Below, one piece after another: positions 41,920 through 52,451 of a DNA stretch of 64,000 bases. The number at the start of each line of letters is the position of its first letter. Position 1 is the first letter of the stretch. A program made the translations under genes and the position numbers. This stretch comes from Aromatoleum petrolei (GTDB taxonomy: Bacteria > Pseudomonadota > Gammaproteobacteria > Burkholderiales > Rhodocyclaceae), in contig NZ_CP059560.1 in NCBI RefSeq assembly GCF_017894385.1, positions 3,357,501-3,421,500 on the forward strand, given 5' to 3'. The notes below the pieces were generated by a model. The model was not told the origin of the DNA. It did not search any database and saw only the letters and a list, made by a program, of their open reading frames with translations.

Positions 41920-42092
41920 GAGGAATGACGGCGGCGATGCGCCGCGGGCCGCGGGTGTCGTTCGTCGGTGCCTGCATGCCGCCGGTCGAGCCCGCGTTTC
42001 CACGCATTGGATGGCGCCCGATTCGGCGCTATGCTCACAGGATCTGAAACCTGCGCGCGCCCGCTCCGCGGGACTGCGCTAGCGAGACCTCA

Positions 42093-44063
42093 ATGACCCT
42101 CGTCGATCAGTTTTCCGCCTACAGCCAGTGGCGTGCCGATGCCGCCGGCGCCGTGGGGCGCCTGCGCCAGTGGTTGTCGCGCAATGAGCTCGGCGACGTG
42201 CAGGGCGACCTGCGGCTGCAGTACGTGCTCGAGCGCCTGCGCGACGACAAGCTGACGGTGGCCTTCGTGGCCGAGTTCTCGCGCGGAAAGTCCGAGCTCA
42301 TCAACGCGATCTTCTTTTCCGCTCACGGCGATCGCGTCCTGCCGTCGAGCGCCGGACGCACGACGATGTGCCCGACCGAGCTGCAGTGGACGCCGGGTGC
42401 GCGGGCCGAGATCCGCATGCTGCCGATCCGCACGCGCGCGACGCACGCGAGCGTGAGTGAGCTCAAGCAGTTCCCGGAAGAGTGGATGGTGCTGCGGCTC
42501 GATGCGGGGTCGCTCGCCGATCTGCAGCAGGCCTTCGCGCGCGTTGGCGAAACCGAGCGGGTGGCGACCGAGCTCGCGTCGCGCCTGGGTTTCGATATCG
42601 ACGAGAAGGGCGAAACCGGGCTCAAGCCGGGTGCCGACGGCATGGTCGAGATCCCGAGCTGGCGCCATGCGGTGATCCAGTTCCCGCATCCCCTGCTCGA
42701 GCAGGGGCTGGTCGTGCTCGACACGCCGGGCCTCAATGCGATCGGCGCGGAGCCGGAGCTGACGCTGTCGCTGCTGCCCAATGCCCACGCGGTGCTTTTC
42801 GTGCTGGCGGCCGACACCGGCGTCACGCAGAGCGACATGGCGGTGTGGCGCGAATACGTGCAGGGCGGTCAGAACCGGCGCAAGGGCCGCCTCGTGGTGC
42901 TGAACAAGATCGACGGCCTGTGGGACGGGCTGCGCGATGAAGCGCAGATCGGCGCGGAGATCGCGCGCCAGGTGAGCTCGGTTGCGCAGACGCTGGAGGT
43001 CCCCGAGGCGACGGTGTTCCCGGTGTCGGCGCAGAAGGGGCTGGTGGGGCGGATTTCCGGCGATGCCGCGCTCGTCGAGCGCAGCCGCCTGGGCGAGCTG
43101 GAGCGGGCGCTGGCCGAGGACCTGCTGCCGACCAAGCAGGTGATCGTGCGGGACAGCACGCTCGCGGAGGTCGACGACCTGGTGAAGCAGACCGATACGC
43201 TGCTCGGCGCGCGGCTTTCCGGCCTGCGCGAGCAGCTGCAGGAGCTGACCGACCTGCGCGGCAAGAACCAGAGCGTGATCGAATACATGATGCGCAAGAT
43301 CCGCAGCGAGAAGACCGAGTTCGAGCAGGGGCTGCAGAAGTATTACGCGGTGCGCAGCGTGTTCTCGACGCTGACGAACAACCTGCTGGGACATCTGGGC
43401 ATGGACGCCCTGCGCGACGAGACGCGGCGCACGCGCGAGGCGATGCTGGAATCGACCTTCACGAAGGGCTTGCGCCAGGCGATGGAAAATTTCTTCTTTT
43501 CGCTGCGCGGCAACCTGGCGCGCTCGGCGGACGAGATCGCCGAGATCACGCGCATGCTCGACAGCATGTACAAGCGTTTCAGTGTCGAGCACGGGCTCAA
43601 GCTCGCCGCGCCCGAGGCCTTCTCGACCCTGCGCTACGAGCGCGAACTCGACCGGCTGGAGTCCGCCTTCAATCGCCAGATCAACTCCGCACTGGCGCTG
43701 GTGACGACCGAGAAGCACACGTTGACGCAGAAGTTCTTCGAGACCGTCGCGGTCGAGGCACGGCGGACGTTCGAGGTCGCGAACCGCGACGTCGAGCAGT
43801 GGCTGCGCGCGGTGATGTCGCCACTGGAGACGCAGGTGCGCGAGTATCAGCTGCAGTTGAAGCGCCGCCTCGAGAGCGTCAAGCGCATCCATCAGGCGAC
43901 CGATACGCTGGAGGAGCGCGTGGCGGAACTGGAGCAGGCCGAAGCGGCGATGCTCGGACAGCTGACGGAGCTGAATGAGATCGCCGGCAGCATCCGCGCG
44001 GCGCTGGGGGTGTCGGCGTCGGCCGGGGCTGATGCCGGCTCCGTACAGGGGCGCGCCGCCTGA
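42093..44063 (+). CDS. Bacterial dynamin-like GTPase
   Basis: A 656-aa protein of the dynamin family. G1 is EFSRGKSE (61-68), G3 DTPGL (210-214), G4 NKID (271-274). After the GTPase domain there is a long helical region rich in Glu, Arg and Gln (about 340-640), like the stalk and neck of dynamins, but no clear membrane-spanning segment. Such proteins remodel or bind membranes; in bacteria roles include membrane repair and stress or phage response. It lies alone between mutM and the ferredoxin. Confidence 0.84.
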   Translation: MTLVDQFSAYSQWRADAAGAVGRLRQWLSRNELGDVQGDLRLQYVLERLRDDKLTVAFVAEFSRGKSELINAIFFSAHGDRVLPSSAGRTTMCPTELQWTPGARAEIRMLPIRTRATHASVSELKQFPEEWMVLRLDAGSLADLQQAFARVGETERVATELASRLGFDIDEKGETGLKPGADGMVEIPSWRHAVIQFPHPLLEQGLVVLDTPGLNAIGAEPELTLSLLPNAHAVLFVLAADTGVTQSDMAVWREYVQGGQNRRKGRLVVLNKIDGLWDGLRDEAQIGAEIARQVSSVAQTLEVPEATVFPVSAQKGLVGRISGDAALVERSRLGELERALAEDLLPTKQVIVRDSTLAEVDDLVKQTDTLLGARLSGLREQLQELTDLRGKNQSVIEYMMRKIRSEKTEFEQGLQKYYAVRSVFSTLTNNLLGHLGMDALRDETRRTREAMLESTFTKGLRQAMENFFFSLRGNLARSADEIAEITRMLDSMYKRFSVEHGLKLAAPEAFSTLRYERELDRLESAFNRQINSALALVTTEKHTLTQKFFETVAVEARRTFEVANRDVEQWLRAVMSPLETQVREYQLQLKRRLESVKRIHQATDTLEERVAELEQAEAAMLGQLTELNEIAGSIRAALGVSASAGADAGSVQGRAA

Positions 44064-44110
44064 GTGCTCCGGGGAGCCCGGCGCGCATGTCGCCGGGTGG
44101 CGCGTGAACG

Positions 44111-44138
44111 AAAAAGCGGACCCGCGGGTCCGCTTCTT
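44111..44138. terminator. Terminator between the dynamin-like gene and ferredoxin
   Basis: A perfect 8-bp stem (GCGGACCC / GGGTCCGC) with a GC loop between an AAAAA run and TTCTT. Useful in both directions for the convergent genes. Confidence 0.75.
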
Positions 44139-44168
44139 CGTGAATCCTCCGGCGCCGGCCGGGGGTGT

Positions 44169-44426
<258 letters not shown>

Positions 44427-44440
44427 TCAATTCCTCGTAT

Positions 44441-45461
<1,021 letters not shown>

Positions 45462-45465
<4 letters not shown>

Positions 45466-46862
45466 TTGCCGTGGCCTGCCTTCTTGCCTGCCGGCGCTGC
45501 GCCACCCGCGCCGTTGTCGCCGTCGCCGCCCGCCACCACCGTGACGAGGTGCTCAGCCTTGACGCGGCGGGCGAAGGCGTCGCGCACCGATTCCACGGTG
45601 ACCGCCGCGACCTTCTTCGGATAGGTCTCGAGCCAGTCGAGCGGCAGCTGGTAAAAGGCGATCATGCCGACGTAGTCGAGGATCTTGCGGTTGGAATCGA
45701 GGCGCAGGCCGAAGCCATTGACCATGTTGTCGCGCGCGGCCTTGAGCTCGGCCTGCGTCGGCCCCTTGGCGATGAAGTCGTCGAGGACGCCGGTGGTGAC
45801 CTTCAGTGCCTCCTCCGCCTGGCTGCCGCGCGTCTGCAGGCCGATCTCGAAGGGGCCGGCGACGCGCAGCGGCATGAAGTAGCTCGACACGCTGTAGGCG
45901 AAGCCGCGCTTCTCGCGCACTTCCTTGGTGAGGCGCGACACGAAGCCGCCGCCGCCGAGCACGTAGTTGCCGACGAGCAGCGGGAAGTAGTCGGGATCGT
46001 CGCGGCTCATGCCGGGCAGGCCCATCAGGATGTGGGCCTGCGCCGAGGGGTGGGCGATGTGCTCGAGGCCGCGCGCCGGCAGCTGCGGTGCGGGGATTGG
46101 GGCGGGGGCTGTTCCGGCGGGCAGCCCTTCGGTGAGCTGGCGCGCGATCGCATCGGCTTCGTCGCGGTTGACGTCGCCGACGATGGTCACGGCAGCGCTG
46201 CCGGCGGTGTAGTGGGTGCGGTGGAATGCCTGCAGCTGGTCGCGCGTGATGGCCTGCAGCGATTCCACGGTGACGGAGCGGCCGTAGGGGTGGCTGCCGT
46301 AGATCATCGCCATGAAGCGGCGCGACGCGAGGGTGTCGGGCTGGGTGAGCGATTCCTTGAGGCCGGCGATTGCGCGCGCGCGTTCGCGCTCGAGGATGTC
46401 GGCGGGGAAGCTCGGCTTCGCGAGCAGGCGGGCGGCCAGCGCGATCGCGGCGTCGCGTTCGGCTGCGCTCGACAGCGTGCGCACCGACAACGTCGCCATG
46501 TCGGTGTCGGCGCCGCCGCCGATGCGCGCGCCGGTGTCGGCGATGCGCTCGGCGATCTCCTGCTCGTTCAGCCCCTCGGTGCCGGCGTCGAGCAGGCCGC
46601 GGGTGAGGCCGGCGATGCCGGTGGTGCCTTCGGGTTCATAGGCGCTGCCGGCGGGGAAGGAGATCTGGATGTCGATGAGGGGCAGCGCGTGGCTCTCGAC
46701 GAAATACACGCGCGCGCCGGTTGCGGCGTTCCAGTGCTTGATGTCGGGGCCGGCGGCGGCGTTCGGGCTCGCGAGTGGGCCGAGCAGGGCGGCGAGGGCG
46801 AGCAGGGTGCGGAACGGACGGAAATTCGGACGGAAGAGCGCGGTCATGGGCTTCGTCTGCAT
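45462..46862 (-). CDS. M16-family peptidase-like protein, no zinc motif
   Basis: A 466-aa protein with a signal peptide (about 1-37) and two M16 domains. At the usual HxxEH position the sequence reads GIAGLTRGLLDAGT, so the metal site is missing. It should be the non-catalytic partner of the next protein, as in alpha/beta M16 pairs. ATG 46862 or 46847 may be used. Ends in a Gly/Ala/Lys-rich tail. Confidence 0.88.
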
Positions 46863-46863
46863 G

Positions 46864-48240
46864 TCAGTGCCTCGCTCCCGGGACGGCTGCGTGCGGCTTC
46901 GCGTCGGCGGGCAGCGGCAGCGGGTCGAGGCGGGCGCGGGTGAGGGTGTTGTCGGTGAAGTACTTGCGGGCGACGGCCTGGACGTCCTCGGCGGTGACCT
47001 TGCGGATGCCCTCGAGGAGCTTGTCGTCGTCGCGCCACGACAGGCCGGTGGCTTCGAGGAAGCCGATTTCCATCGCCTGGCCCATCAGCGAATCGCGCTT
47101 GTAGACCTGGCCGGCGACGGTCTGCGTCTTGACGCGGCGCAGCTCGTCCTCGGCGACGCCCTCTTTCTGGATGCGTTCGATTTCGGCGCGCAGCGCGGCC
47201 TCGACGTCGGCGACGGTCTTGCCGGCGGCGGGCGAGCCGTCGACGACGAAGAGCTGCGGGCCGCGCCCGGTGCCGTCGTAGCCGGCGCCGGCGGACACGG
47301 CGACCTGGCTCTCGCGCACCAGGCGACGCGGCAGGCGGGCGCCGTCATAGCCGTCGAGGATGGCGGCGAGTACCTTCAGCGCGTGCACGTCGCGGTCGCT
47401 TTCGGGGTCGCGCAGCGTCGGCGCGCGCCATGCGAGCGCGAGATAGGGGAGTTCGGCCGGCGCCTTGACGACGGTCTCGCGCGGTCCGAGCTGTTCGGGT
47501 TCGGCGGTGATGCGCCGCGGCGGCAGGGGGCGAGCCTTGATCGCGCCGTAGTGCTTGCGCGCCATGTCGAACACGGACTTGTGATCGACGTCGCCGACCA
47601 CCACCAGGCGCGCATTGTTCGGCGTGTACCAGGTCCCGTGCCACCTGCGCGCGTCTTCCGAGGTCATCGTGTCGAGGTCCGTCATCCAGCCGATGATCGG
47701 GCGACCGTAGGGGTTGGCCTGGAAGGCGGTCGCCATCAGCTGCTCGTTGACGAGCGAGCGCGGCTGGTCGTCGGTGCGCAGGCGGCGCTCTTCCTTGACG
47801 ACCTCGAGCTCGGGCTTGAAGTTGGCGTCGGTGATCTTCAGGTTGCTCATGCGGTCGGCTTCGAGCTGCATCACGTCGGCCAGCCGCGAGGACGGGATCT
47901 GCTGGAAGTAGGCCGTGTAGTCGTGCGAGGTGAAGGCGTTGTCGCGGCCGCCGATCGCGGCGACGCGCTTGTTGAATTCGCCCGGGCCGACCTTGTCGGT
48001 GCCCTTGAACATCATGTGTTCGAGCAGGTGGGCGATGCCGGAGACGCCGGCGGGTTCGTCCATCGCGCCGACGCCGTACCACACCATATGGACGACGGAC
48101 GGGGCGCGGCGGTCTTCCTTGACGATGATTTTCATGCCGTTCGCAAGCGTGGTCTCATACGGATTGGCTTGCAGGGGGCCGGCCGCCACGGCGAATGCGG
48201 CGGCCACGAATGCGGCGCGTGGAAAGGTCTGGCGAAACAT
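46864..48240 (-). CDS. M16-family zinc peptidase
   Basis: A 458-aa exported peptidase with HLLEH (71-75) and the downstream Glu in EVVKEERR near 150. It ends 1 bp from its partner's start. The third of three close starts (48255, 48246, 48240) is chosen because AGGA lies 7 nt upstream. Divergent from ftsY. Substrate not known. Confidence 0.9.
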   Translation of the reverse strand: MFRQTFPRAAFVAAAFAVAAGPLQANPYETTLANGMKIIVKEDRRAPSVVHMVWYGVGAMDEPAGVSGIAHLLEHMMFKGTDKVGPGEFNKRVAAIGGRDNAFTSHDYTAYFQQIPSSRLADVMQLEADRMSNLKITDANFKPELEVVKEERRLRTDDQPRSLVNEQLMATAFQANPYGRPIIGWMTDLDTMTSEDARRWHGTWYTPNNARLVVVGDVDHKSVFDMARKHYGAIKARPLPPRRITAEPEQLGPRETVVKAPAELPYLALAWRAPTLRDPESDRDVHALKVLAAILDGYDGARLPRRLVRESQVAVSAGAGYDGTGRGPQLFVVDGSPAAGKTVADVEAALRAEIERIQKEGVAEDELRRVKTQTVAGQVYKRDSLMGQAMEIGFLEATGLSWRDDDKLLEGIRKVTAEDVQAVARKYFTDNTLTRARLDPLPLPADAKPHAAVPGARH

Positions 48241-48381
48241 GGACATGTCCTGCATCTGGTAGAATTTGTGGTTCACGTCGCCCGTGGTTCGGGCATCCGA
48301 TTCGACGCGAAGCCGCATCTTAGCGTTATTGGCGGCTTGGCGTCCGCCGTCGTTAAAACCTCACAACAGACCCGAGTGAGC

Positions 48382-49455
48382 ATGTTTGGTTTCCTGAAGA
48401 AGTCCCCCAAGCCCGAACCGGCCGCGCAGCCGCAGGCTGAGGTCGCGCCGTCCGCCACGCCGGCTGCGCCTGCGTCGATCCCGGCGCCGGTGCTCGAGTC
48501 CGCGCCCGAGCCGGTGGTCAAGCGTTCCTGGACGGAGCGGCTGAAGGCGGGCCTGTCCCGCACGCGCCAGCAGATCGGCGGCGGTCTTGCGAGCCTGTTC
48601 GGGCTGCGCAAGATCGACGAGGATCTGCTCGAAGAGCTCGAGACGACGCTGCTGATGGCCGATTGCGGCGTCGAGGCGACGCAGCATCTGCTGGACGAGT
48701 TGCGCAAGCGCTGGAAGCGCGACAAGCTCGAGACTGCCGACCAGTTGCAGAAGGCGCTCGCCGAGGAGCTGCTGGCGCTGCTGCAGCCGCTCGAGCAGCC
48801 GCTGCAGGTGGCGGGGCATTCGCCCTACATCATCATGATCGCGGGCGTGAATGGCTCCGGCAAGACGACCTCGATCGGCAAGCTGGCGAAGTACTTCCAG
48901 TCGCAGGGCAAGAGTGTGCTGCTCGCGGCGGGCGACACCTTCCGCGCGGCCGCGCGCGAGCAGCTCATGACCTGGGGCGAGCGCAACAACGTGACGGTGA
49001 TCGCGCAGGAGGGCGGCGATGCGGCGGCCGTGATCTTCGATGCGATCAACGCGGCGAAGGCGCGCGGCATCGACATCGTTCTGGCGGATACCGCGGGGCG
49101 GCTGCCGACGCAGCTCCACCTGATGGAGGAGATCGCCAAGGTGCGCCGCGTGATCGCGAAGGCCGAGCCGTCCGGGCCGCACGAGGTGCTGCTGGTGCTC
49201 GACGCGAACATCGGCCAGAACGCGCTGGCGCAGGTAAAGGCTTTCGATGCCGCGATCGGCGTCACCGGGCTGGTCGTCACCAAGCTCGACGGCACCGCGA
49301 AGGGCGGCGTGCTTGCGGCGATCGCGCGCCAGTATCCGCGCCCGCTGCGCTTCATCGGCGTCGGCGAGGGCATCGATGACCTGCAGCCGTTCCGGGTGCG
49401 CGAGTTCGTCGATGCGCTGTTCGAGCCCGTCGCAGGAGCCGGCGGCACGGCATGA
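48382..49455 (+). CDS. ftsY: Signal recognition particle receptor FtsY
   Basis: A 357-aa SRP GTPase. After a Pro/Ala-rich acidic A domain (1-50) come the N domain and G domain with GVNGSGKT (155-162), DTAGR, TKLDG and the C-terminal ALxF-type helix. It docks ribosome-SRP complexes at the membrane. A GTG six bases upstream is an alternative start. Overlaps ftsE by 4 bp. Confidence 0.97.
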   Translation: MFGFLKKSPKPEPAAQPQAEVAPSATPAAPASIPAPVLESAPEPVVKRSWTERLKAGLSRTRQQIGGGLASLFGLRKIDEDLLEELETTLLMADCGVEATQHLLDELRKRWKRDKLETADQLQKALAEELLALLQPLEQPLQVAGHSPYIIMIAGVNGSGKTTSIGKLAKYFQSQGKSVLLAAGDTFRAAAREQLMTWGERNNVTVIAQEGGDAAAVIFDAINAAKARGIDIVLADTAGRLPTQLHLMEEIAKVRRVIAKAEPSGPHEVLLVLDANIGQNALAQVKAFDAAIGVTGLVVTKLDGTAKGGVLAAIARQYPRPLRFIGVGEGIDDLQPFRVREFVDALFEPVAGAGGTA

Positions 49456-50114
49456 TCGTCTTCAACGAAGTGGTGAAGCAGTACCCCGGCGGCTATACGG
49501 CGCTCGCCGGGGTCAGTTTCGAGATCCGCCACGGCGAGCTGGCGGTGCTGTCGGGCCACTCGGGGGCGGGCAAGAGCACGCTGCTGAAGCTGATCGCCGC
49601 GATCGAGCGGCCGACCGCGGGCAGCGTGAGCATCAACGGGCAGGACGTCTCGGCGCTGCGCCCGCGCGCGGTTCCCTATCTGCGCCGCAATCTCGGCCTG
49701 GTGCTGCAGGAGCACCGCCTGCTGTACGACCGTAGCGTGTATGACAACGTGATGCTTCCGCTGGTGATCACCGGGCATCCGCCGCGCGATGCGGCCAAGC
49801 GCGTGGCGGCGGCGCTGGAGCGCGTCGGGCTGTCCGGGCGCGGGCGCGAGCTGCCGGCCGGGCTGTCGGGCGGCGAGCAGCAGCGCGTGGCGATCGCACG
49901 CGCGATTGTGAATCGTCCCTCCATCCTGATCGCCGACGAGCCGACCGCGCATCTCGACACGGCCTACGCGAACGAGATCGCGAGCCTGTTCAAGTCCTTC
50001 AATGCCGCGGGGGTCACCGTGCTGGTGTCGACGCACGACGAGCGCCTGTTCGCGCAGCACGGGCCGCGCCGGCTGGTGCTGCACAAAGGTTTGCTGCAGG
50101 AGGGCGTGCAGTGA
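49452..50114 (+). CDS. ftsE: Cell division ATP-binding protein FtsE
   Basis: A 220-aa ABC ATPase. Walker A GHSGAGKS (35-42), signature LSGGEQQRVAIA and Walker B LIADEP are present. With FtsX it activates septal peptidoglycan hydrolases. Coupled to both neighbours by overlaps. Confidence 0.96.
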   Translation: MIVFNEVVKQYPGGYTALAGVSFEIRHGELAVLSGHSGAGKSTLLKLIAAIERPTAGSVSINGQDVSALRPRAVPYLRRNLGLVLQEHRLLYDRSVYDNVMLPLVITGHPPRDAAKRVAAALERVGLSGRGRELPAGLSGGEQQRVAIARAIVNRPSILIADEPTAHLDTAYANEIASLFKSFNAAGVTVLVSTHDERLFAQHGPRRLVLHKGLLQEGVQ

Positions 50115-51013
50115 GCAACTGGTTCTATCTGCACGGCCGCGCCTTCATGCAGGCGCTCAGGCGCCTGGCGTCGCAGCCGCTGGGCACGCTGCTGTCGGCC
50201 CTGGTGGTGGGCATCGCGCTGTCGCTGCCGGCGGCGGGCTATCTGCTGATCGACAACGTCGCCTCGCTGGCGCGCGGGGTGTCCGGCACGCCGGAGATCA
50301 GCGTGTTCATGAAGCAGGATGCGTCGGCCGAGGACATCGCGGCGGCCGAGAAGCGGTTGCGCGGGGAAATGCAGCTCGCGGGGTATCGGCACGTCACGAA
50401 GGACGAGGCGTTGCGTCAGCTCGAGAAGAGCGGGCTGGGCGACGTGCTCGGCGGTCTCACGGCCAATCCGCTGCCGGATGCGTTCATCGTGACGCCGCGC
50501 GGCGAGGATCCCGCGCTCTACGACAGCCTGCACGCGCGCTTCGCTGCCTGGCCGGGCGTTGCCCACGTGCAGCTCGATTCGGCATGGGTCAAGCGCCTGC
50601 ATGCGCTGCTGGGGCTGGGCCGTTCGGCCGTGTTGCTGCTCGCGGGCCTGCTGGGCTTTGCGCTGGTGATCGTGACCTTCAACACGATCCGCCTGCAGAT
50701 CCTCACGCAGCGCCACGAGATCGACGTGAGCCGGCTGCTGGGGGCCACCGATCCCTTCATCCGCCGTCCGTTCTACTGGTTCGGCAGCCTGCAGGGGCTG
50801 CTCGGCGGTTGCGTGGCGCTGGCGACGGTGTGGGCGACCGTGCAGGCGCTCGGCGGGCCGGTCGCGAGCCTGGCGGAAACCTACGGCGCGATGTTTGCGC
50901 TGACCGGACCGGGGTGGCGCGAGAGCGCGGCGATCCTCGGCTTTGCGGCCTTCCTCGGCTGGTTCGGCAGCGCGATCTCGGTGCGCCGGCACCTGGCTGA
51001 ACGTTTGCGCTGA
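50111..51013 (+). CDS. ftsX: Cell division protein FtsX
   Basis: A 300-aa permease-like protein with four transmembrane helices and a large periplasmic loop (about 55-165) after the first. GTG start, overlapping the ftsE stop. It passes the FtsE ATPase signal to periplasmic amidase activators. Confidence 0.95.
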   Translation: MSNWFYLHGRAFMQALRRLASQPLGTLLSALVVGIALSLPAAGYLLIDNVASLARGVSGTPEISVFMKQDASAEDIAAAEKRLRGEMQLAGYRHVTKDEALRQLEKSGLGDVLGGLTANPLPDAFIVTPRGEDPALYDSLHARFAAWPGVAHVQLDSAWVKRLHALLGLGRSAVLLLAGLLGFALVIVTFNTIRLQILTQRHEIDVSRLLGATDPFIRRPFYWFGSLQGLLGGCVALATVWATVQALGGPVASLAETYGAMFALTGPGWRESAAILGFAAFLGWFGSAISVRRHLAERLR

Positions 51014-51037
51014 ACTACTGGCCGGTGTGCGGAGGCC

Positions 51038-51227
51038 GCGTGCCGGGGTCTGGCTCCCGGCGGGCAGGCGCTCGCGGCCTTCGGCTTCCCGCGCCGCGAC
51101 GGGCTGCGGGGGCGGCGACGCAAACTCGCCCGCGTTGCGGGCTCAGACATGCGTCGCCTTCATCCCCCGTACCCCGCCACGGCACGGCGCTCACGGACAG
51201 CCCGCCGGGAGCCAGATCCCGGCACGC
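51038..51227. repeat. Nested inverted-repeat element in the ftsX intergenic region
   Basis: The 304-bp gap after ftsX is mostly this element. Outer arms of 28 bp (51038-51065 and 51200-51227) pair with one mismatch. Inside, GGCGACGCA (51113-51121) pairs with TGCGTCGCC near 51150-51158, and a GC-rich palindrome (CGCCCGCGTTGCGGGC) lies at its centre. The layout suggests a mobile or REPIN-like element. No gene is supported inside it. Confidence 0.65.
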
Positions 51228-51267
51228 TTCGCGCCATCCCAGCGCCCCTCAGGGCTGCGGTCCCCGC

Positions 51268-51273
51268 TATAAT
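51268..51273 (+). promoter_or_regulatory. Possible -10 element for the radical SAM gene
   Basis: A perfect TATAAT lies 45 bp before the radical SAM start, between the repeat element and the gene. There is no recognisable -35 box at the correct distance, so this is only a candidate. Confidence 0.35.
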
Positions 51274-51317
51274 CCCCGGCCCCACTGTTGGGGGTAAATC
51301 TTTCATCGGACTCGCCC

Positions 51318-52448
51318 ATGAATGCGCCGGAACTGCGTTCGCCCATCGTCGGCAATCGTGTCGAACTGAACATCTTCACGACGCTGACGTGCAACCTCAA
51401 GTGCTCGTACTGCTCCATCGCGGTCGGCGACGTCGTCGGCTCGCAGGGCAAGGCCGAGTATTCGCTCGACACGCTGGACGCCTTCGTCGCCACGCACCTG
51501 GCGGACAAGGAGATCTACGTCACTTTCTACGGCGGCGAGCCGACCTTGAACATCCCCTTCATCGTCGGGCTGATGGAGCGGCACCCGACCTGGCGCTACC
51601 AGTTGCAGACCAACGGCACGCTGCTGCACCGCCTGCCCGACGCGGTGCTGGCGAAGCTCTCCAACGTGCTGGTGTCGGTGGATGGTGCGGAGCACGCGAC
51701 CGACCATTACCGGGGCCGCGGGGTGTATCGCAAGGTCACGTCCAACATCGAGAAGATCCGGACCAAGCTCGGTGGCAAGCTCACCGCGCGCGTGACCTGG
51801 GGGCATGAGGAGATCAGCTTCGAGGAGCTCGACAGCCTGCTGCCGACCTTCGACTACGTGTATTGGCAGTTCGCGCAGGCGCACGGCTTCTATCGACCCG
51901 AGCACATGCGCCGCAAGAAGGAGGCGCTCGTGCAGCTGATCGACAAGTTCTTCGCCGTCGACGGTCTGTATCCGTTCATCCCGCTGATGGGTACGGTGAG
52001 GAACAAGGTGCTGCCGTCGCGCGCGCGCGAAACCTGCAGCGGGCACACGCAGTGCCGCTCCTCGACGCACATCCTGAACATCCTGCCCGACGGGCGCATC
52101 TTCCCGTGCCCGGACCTCACGCACCTGCCCGAGCTGCAAAGCGGCGACCTGAACGCGAACTGGCTGAAGCCCAGCCCGCTGCAGCCCGCGCCCGAGATGC
52201 CGTGCGAGGGCTGCGAGGCGCTGCCCTTCTGCCGCCGCAACTGCATGAAGAACCTGTACGTCGGCTACGTGCTCGATGATGCGCCCTACCGCGAGCGGGT
52301 CGTCGAGCCGATCTGCGAGCTGGTGAAGTTCATGGGCGCCGAGATCGATCGGCGCGATCCGCACGCGTGGTACGCAGAGGCGTCGATCCCGGTGCGGCGC
52401 GAGATCTCCGACTGCGAGATCTACGAGTATGTCGAAGTGATGCCCTGA
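51318..52448 (+). CDS. Radical SAM/SPASM-domain protein
   Basis: A 376-aa enzyme. The radical SAM cluster is CNLKCSYC (C25, C29, C32), followed by YGGEPTL (glycine-rich SAM segment). The C-terminal part has a SPASM-type cysteine set: CSGHTQC, GRIFPCPD and CEGC...CRRNC, for auxiliary clusters. Proteins like this modify ribosomal peptides or mature other enzymes. No precursor peptide or partner gene is seen around it, so the substrate is unknown; a peptide-modifying role is an inference from the domain pattern. Confidence 0.83.
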   Translation: MNAPELRSPIVGNRVELNIFTTLTCNLKCSYCSIAVGDVVGSQGKAEYSLDTLDAFVATHLADKEIYVTFYGGEPTLNIPFIVGLMERHPTWRYQLQTNGTLLHRLPDAVLAKLSNVLVSVDGAEHATDHYRGRGVYRKVTSNIEKIRTKLGGKLTARVTWGHEEISFEELDSLLPTFDYVYWQFAQAHGFYRPEHMRRKKEALVQLIDKFFAVDGLYPFIPLMGTVRNKVLPSRARETCSGHTQCRSSTHILNILPDGRIFPCPDLTHLPELQSGDLNANWLKPSPLQPAPEMPCEGCEALPFCRRNCMKNLYVGYVLDDAPYRERVVEPICELVKFMGAEIDRRDPHAWYAEASIPVRREISDCEIYEYVEVMP

Positions 52449-52451
52449 GGG

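Noticed and set aside
51025..51297. A 90-codon frame upstream of the radical SAM gene considered as a RiPP precursor
   Set aside because: It lies in the nested repeat, has no plausible RBS, and is Arg/Pro-rich with no leader/core layout.
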